A stretch of 64,000 bases of DNA, taken from contig JAANDG010000003.1 in NCBI GenBank assembly GCA_036852015.1, positions 516,001 to 580,000 of the forward strand, in the 5' to 3' direction. The notes under the pieces are model-generated. The model did no database searches. It was not told where the DNA came from and was given only the letters and a program-made list of their open reading frames with translations. This stretch comes from Pelodera strongyloides (Eukaryota > Nematoda > Chromadorea > Rhabditida > Rhabditidae). The position numbers and the translations under genes are program-made. The stretch's first letter is position 1; the number at the start of each line of letters is the position of its first letter. This document shows positions 60,982 to 64,000 of the stretch, piece by piece.

Positions 60982-62422
60982 TTAATTGATTCTTACTGGA
61001 GCCTGACGTCCACAGGTGACTGTTCCAGAGGTGACCTAAAAGTTTTTTCGCAATTTGAAACTATGATCTATGTCTATGATGTGATCTTTACGGCTCTTTG
61101 ACCTTAAACCCACAATATAAATTTCAACTAATTCGTATGATAAAAGTCTGGGATATCTAAAAGCTTGCGATAAATGTTCACCTCAGCGATTTCGTCAACG
61201 GCGGCAACGACGAATTTTTCAATGCTTTCACAGTTGTCGGAGGCCCTTGAGACGACAATATTTGCAGCGAAATGACCACCGATGTTGCTGACCTAAGGTA
61301 CGCTAATCGTCAGTTTTGAAGTAATTTTGTGCCACAATATGTCATTCTTGAAACACGGGCGCACACAACGTCGGCTCTCATGATTATGGAATTTGTCTAA
61401 CCGCGTTTTAAAGCGGTATAACATCCGGTTTTTGAAAAGCATTTCGGACAGCTGCATATGCAAATGAGTATCAAATAAAAAATCAAGCGCAAGTGGTATC
61501 ATAATAAAAAATCAAGCACAAGTGAATCTCACTTAGCATAGATACATGGGAATGCAGGTTTCCATTATACTTTATACTTTTCGAAAACCGGTCACTAAGT
61601 CCTTTAAATCTAATGATATTTAAACTTATGGCAGAATATGCAAAAGTTGATCCCCCAAAAGCAAAGTCCAACTCACGCTCTTGGCAACTGGTCCAACTTT
61701 CTTTCCGTCAATGTTCTGCTTCTTAGCGAACTCTTTCAGCTAAAAATATTTATTAAAATATGGGGGCGAGAAACATACAACCGATGTGCCTCAGATATCG
61801 GTTATTCATTTATTGGTGTATTCTTCTGTTCATAGGAAACTAGGAAGCCAAGCATTAGATCGGTTTTCGTCCGATTATATCACTTGTTGACGACAAGTTT
61901 GGTGCCTCATATTTGAGAAAAGATAATCGTTCTTATCAGTTCCATAGAAGATTCTTTATACTTACTTTCAGTGAAAGATTGTCGAGGAACTGGATGCTCG
62001 TGTTGGAATCGTATGCAATTTGCGTGTTGAGCACAATGGTGACATCATCGTCCACAGATCGCTTCTTTCTTCCTGATGCGGTTGTTGCGGGAGCAGCAGT
62101 TGTTGCAGCTGGGCCAGCAGGATTCTTAGGGGCAGGTGGACAGGCAGACACCTAAACACTAAGGCTCAGGACTATCGGACTAGATCCGGTGTACTTTGAA
62201 GCACCCCATAATTGTTCGAGCTTATGCCTAACGTAACCAGAAACACTTAGGAACACAGAGCAGACCAGCGGACTAACCAAACGGTATCTAAATTGTTGGT
62301 GAAGATTCAAATGAAGAAATCATGCGTTCTTTTCTAATATAATAATTTGTATGTTTTATGAATTTTCTCACCGATTGCAGAACGGTGGCGCAGACGAGTG
62401 CGATGATGATCTTGGTGTTCAT
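60982..62422 (-). CDS. Small secreted protein with furin-like site, 5 exons, 154 aa
   Basis: Seen: exons 62422-62372, 62151-61966, 61739-61677, 61292-61182 and 61035-60982 (stop TAA). All four introns are phase 0 with good GTGAG/GTAAG donors and TTAG acceptors. Residues 1-20 form a signal peptide (MNTKIIIALVCATVLQS, then VSA before C21). An Ala/Pro/Thr-rich linker follows to residue 44. A dibasic RKKR at 45-48 precedes an acidic SVDDD, typical of proprotein-convertase cleavage. The mature part has Cys at 21, 121 and 145 and one N-glycosylation sequon (N67-T-S). Family not recognised; probably a nematode-restricted secreted protein. Divergent neighbour 62733-62789 starts with nearly the same signal peptide, so the two are paralogues. 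A TATAAATA box lies about 45 bp upstream of the ATG. Intron 3 carries a palindromic MITE. Confidence 0.8.
61408..61607. repeat. Diverged palindromic MITE in intron 3 of the secreted-protein gene
   Basis: TTAAAGCGGTATAACATCCGG ... ACCGGTCACTAAGTCCTTTAA, with ATATGCAAATGAGTAT inside and an internal short duplication (AATAAAAAATCAAGC twice). It lies between exons 61739-61677 and 61292-61182. Confidence 0.75.
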
Positions 62423-62732
62423 GTTTGAAGTGTTTCTTCACATGTCCAATAGATTGACTGCGTCGTATTTATATCGAAGCTGGACGGTAAAGCAAACAAA
62501 TCATAACATGATGGGATATATTACCGTTAAACATCTTTAGTCATGAGACATATTGGAAACACATATGGTTTAAGCTTATGGGAAATGATGTGTTTACATA
62601 TAACAATGTGGACACATTTTTTGTTGTTAAAATAATGGTCACTTTATAATATGATTAATGTTTGCTTTGCGGATCGTTTAGTATAAATATTGGATGTGTA
62701 GAATGTTGAATATTCCTAGAAAATCTTCAGCC
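62423..62732. promoter_or_regulatory. Shared divergent promoter of the secreted-protein pair
   Basis: 310 bp separate the two start codons. A TATAAATA box faces each gene: 62465-62476 (read on minus as CGATATAAATAC) is about 45 bp before the minus ATG, and 62682-62689 is about 50 bp before the plus ATG. The mirrored spacing suggests an inverted duplication of promoter and gene. Strong TATA boxes in nematodes usually mark highly expressed, tissue-restricted genes; that part is inference. Confidence 0.55.
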
Positions 62733-62789
62733 ATGAACACCAAGATTGTGCTCGTTCTTGTTTGCGCCGCAGTTCTTCAACTTGCATCG
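62733..62789 (+). CDS. First exon (signal peptide) of a divergent paralogue of the secreted-protein gene; partial
   Basis: ATG at 62733 follows ATCTTCAGCC, and the exon ends CATCG|GTGAGC in phase 0. It encodes MNTKIVLVLVCAAVLQLAS, matching the signal peptide of the minus-strand gene (MNTKIIIALVCATVLQ) with the same exon length class and phase. A TATAAATA box lies at 62682-62689. No second exon resembling VSACPPAP is visible before the window ends. Instead an LTR retrotransposon starts about 260 bp downstream, so the rest of the gene lies beyond 64000 or is lost. A truncated pseudogene is possible. Confidence 0.6.
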
Positions 62790-63051
62790 GTGAGCCCATA
62801 AAGATAAAGTGTAAAAGATTATTTGATTAAAACCATGCGATTTTCATAACAGTGCGATTCGCATAAATATAGGTATTTGCAGGTGTTTCGACTAAAACCA
62901 AAATGTTCTAGAACAATCAGCAGCATTCATAGCTTTTTCGTTTCATAGATTTTTGCATCATGGATTTTTTCGGTATTTTAATGTGTATACAGTACACTGT
63001 AGCCTAAACTATTATAAGTTGGGGCGTAGGTTCTATTACCCCAGCCTATGT

Positions 63052-63325
63052 TGTTGTGTTTCAATTCTTAAAATAAACCAACTAAAACATTAGTAAAATA
63101 TATTTATTAACCAAAACTAATGGGACTGACCTTTGTGTCCTCCTCAATGAACGTCTCAAACAACAACTGACTCTTGCAACACTTTCGTTGCAAGAGCTCG
63201 GAGGTTTCAGACATAATAGGCCACTCCCACAAACCAACAAACAAACTACGGAATACTAACAACAACTCTAAACAACTATGTAACTATTTAATATCCCTCT
63301 CCTTTTAAGAAGTGTCGACTCGACA
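63052..63325 (-). mobile_element. LTR of a BEL/Pao-type retrotransposon
   Basis: Read on the minus strand the segment starts TGTCGAGTCGACACTT and ends ACACAACA, giving TG...CA boundaries and 274 bp. The start and the following AAAAGGAGAGGGAT resemble nematode BEL/Pao LTRs. An AATAAA signal lies near 63095-63114. A perfect hairpin stem (CTCTTGCAAC / GTTGCAAGAG) lies near 63169-63196. A gag remnant lies just upstream in the same orientation. The second LTR is outside the window, so LTR identity cannot be tested here, and boundaries are judged by eye. Confidence 0.6.
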
Positions 63326-63500
63326 CTTAATACTAATTATTTCAAAAATAACTCAAAATATACTATACATAGTGAACAAATATGACATATAGGCAAATAG
63401 TGATTTCTTTTCACCAAATATTCAAATAATAAATGTGAAATGTTGTGGGAACCTAGATTGCAGGGTAATTTTGAGGAGCTGCACTTTGGTGTGCTCTAAT

Positions 63501-64000
63501 CTAAGCAAGCTCACTAATCTTGTATTGCACATAAATTCTTAAATAACATGTAGCTGCAACGTGGTTAGGGCGATTACAAATTTGACATGGAATATGTTTT
63601 CTTTTACAAATACCACGATGTCTTCTGGTACAAGTCTTACACGTTTCTTGATTCAATAAAAGTTCGGCGTTCAGCAACTGTGGGTATCTGGTCACAATTG
63701 TCTGACCAATGATGTCGACTGTGACAAAAATAACAAGGTGCATGTGCTGATCTAGTAGGAACAAAAAGCAAAACCAGCTGTTTGGCAATTTGCTGGTCAA
63801 GTTCCTCACTATACTGAATCAAACGTTCTTGTATCTTAACATCTGAAGTTGATTCGCGGATTGTCTCCAACAGTGAAACATCCAATCCATAATTTGATGC
63901 TTCTTGAATTGCAAATTGTTTCACTTCTTCAAAAGCTTCTGATGACATAACAGGAGACTCATGTGGTTGTTCAACTTCGTCTTGTGGCTCAACTTTGACG
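63501..64000 (-). pseudogene. BEL/Pao-like Gag, C-terminal part with three zinc knuckles, frameshifted, runs off the window
   Basis: The frame is open from the window edge through a Glu-rich helical stretch to a knuckle CYFCHSRHHWSDNC (CX2CX4HX4C), then stops at 63637-63639. The adjacent frame resumes immediately with CKTCTRRHRGIC and a third knuckle CQICNRPNHVAATC, ending at 63501. A single small indel near 63640 separates the parts. The spacing knuckle - AERRTFIES - CKTC - knuckle is the usual layout of nematode BEL/Pao Gag. Only about 175 bp lie between the second stop and the LTR, so protease, RT, RNase H and integrase are missing: a deleted or non-autonomous copy. Confidence 0.75.

Overview
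This 64 kb window is eukaryotic and looks like a rhabditid nematode, probably Caenorhabditis or a close relative. The reasons are AT-rich DNA, many short introns ending in TTTTCAG or TTTTTAG, a small 5' exon directly behind a strong (trans-)splice acceptor, and abundant palindromic MITE-like elements. Assignment below this level is inference. The window is gene-poor: three genes can be supported, one of them only by its first exon, plus remnants of three retroelements. Most of the rest is non-coding DNA carrying foldback elements and simple repeats.

Layout. 1-6.7 kb holds non-coding DNA with a truncated element at the left edge and two large foldbacks (1467-1889, 2461-2909). From 26960 down to 6742, minus strand, runs a 17-exon gene whose phases join exactly into a 714-residue protein. 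It is a Smaug/SAMD4 homologue: an RNA-binding SAM domain near residues 176-241, a helical region behind it, a Gln-rich middle and a conserved C-terminus. One intron of about 11.1 kb separates the N-terminal exons from the SAM exons, and one short intron uses a GC donor. 27-45 kb holds non-coding DNA, a 5'-truncated LINE reverse transcriptase (30976-31863, minus), several foldbacks and two clusters of short inverted words. 45.3-46.8 kb holds an RT fragment (RYMDD box) lying between two identical 160-bp direct repeats. 46.8-61 kb is non-coding with simple repeats and MITEs.

The right end holds a head-to-head pair of related small secreted-protein genes sharing a promoter of about 310 bp, each side with a TATAAATA box. 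The minus-strand member is complete (5 exons, 154 aa). The plus-strand member shows only its first exon before a BEL/Pao-type LTR retrotransposon (LTR 63052-63325, gag remnant 63501-64000). That element lies on the far side of the exon's donor site and may sit inside the first intron.

The most distinctive non-gene feature is a set of foldback families that differ inside but begin and end with TTAAAG...CTTTAA, from 43 bp to about 450 bp long. They occupy Smaug introns, an intron of the secreted-protein gene, and intergenic DNA.
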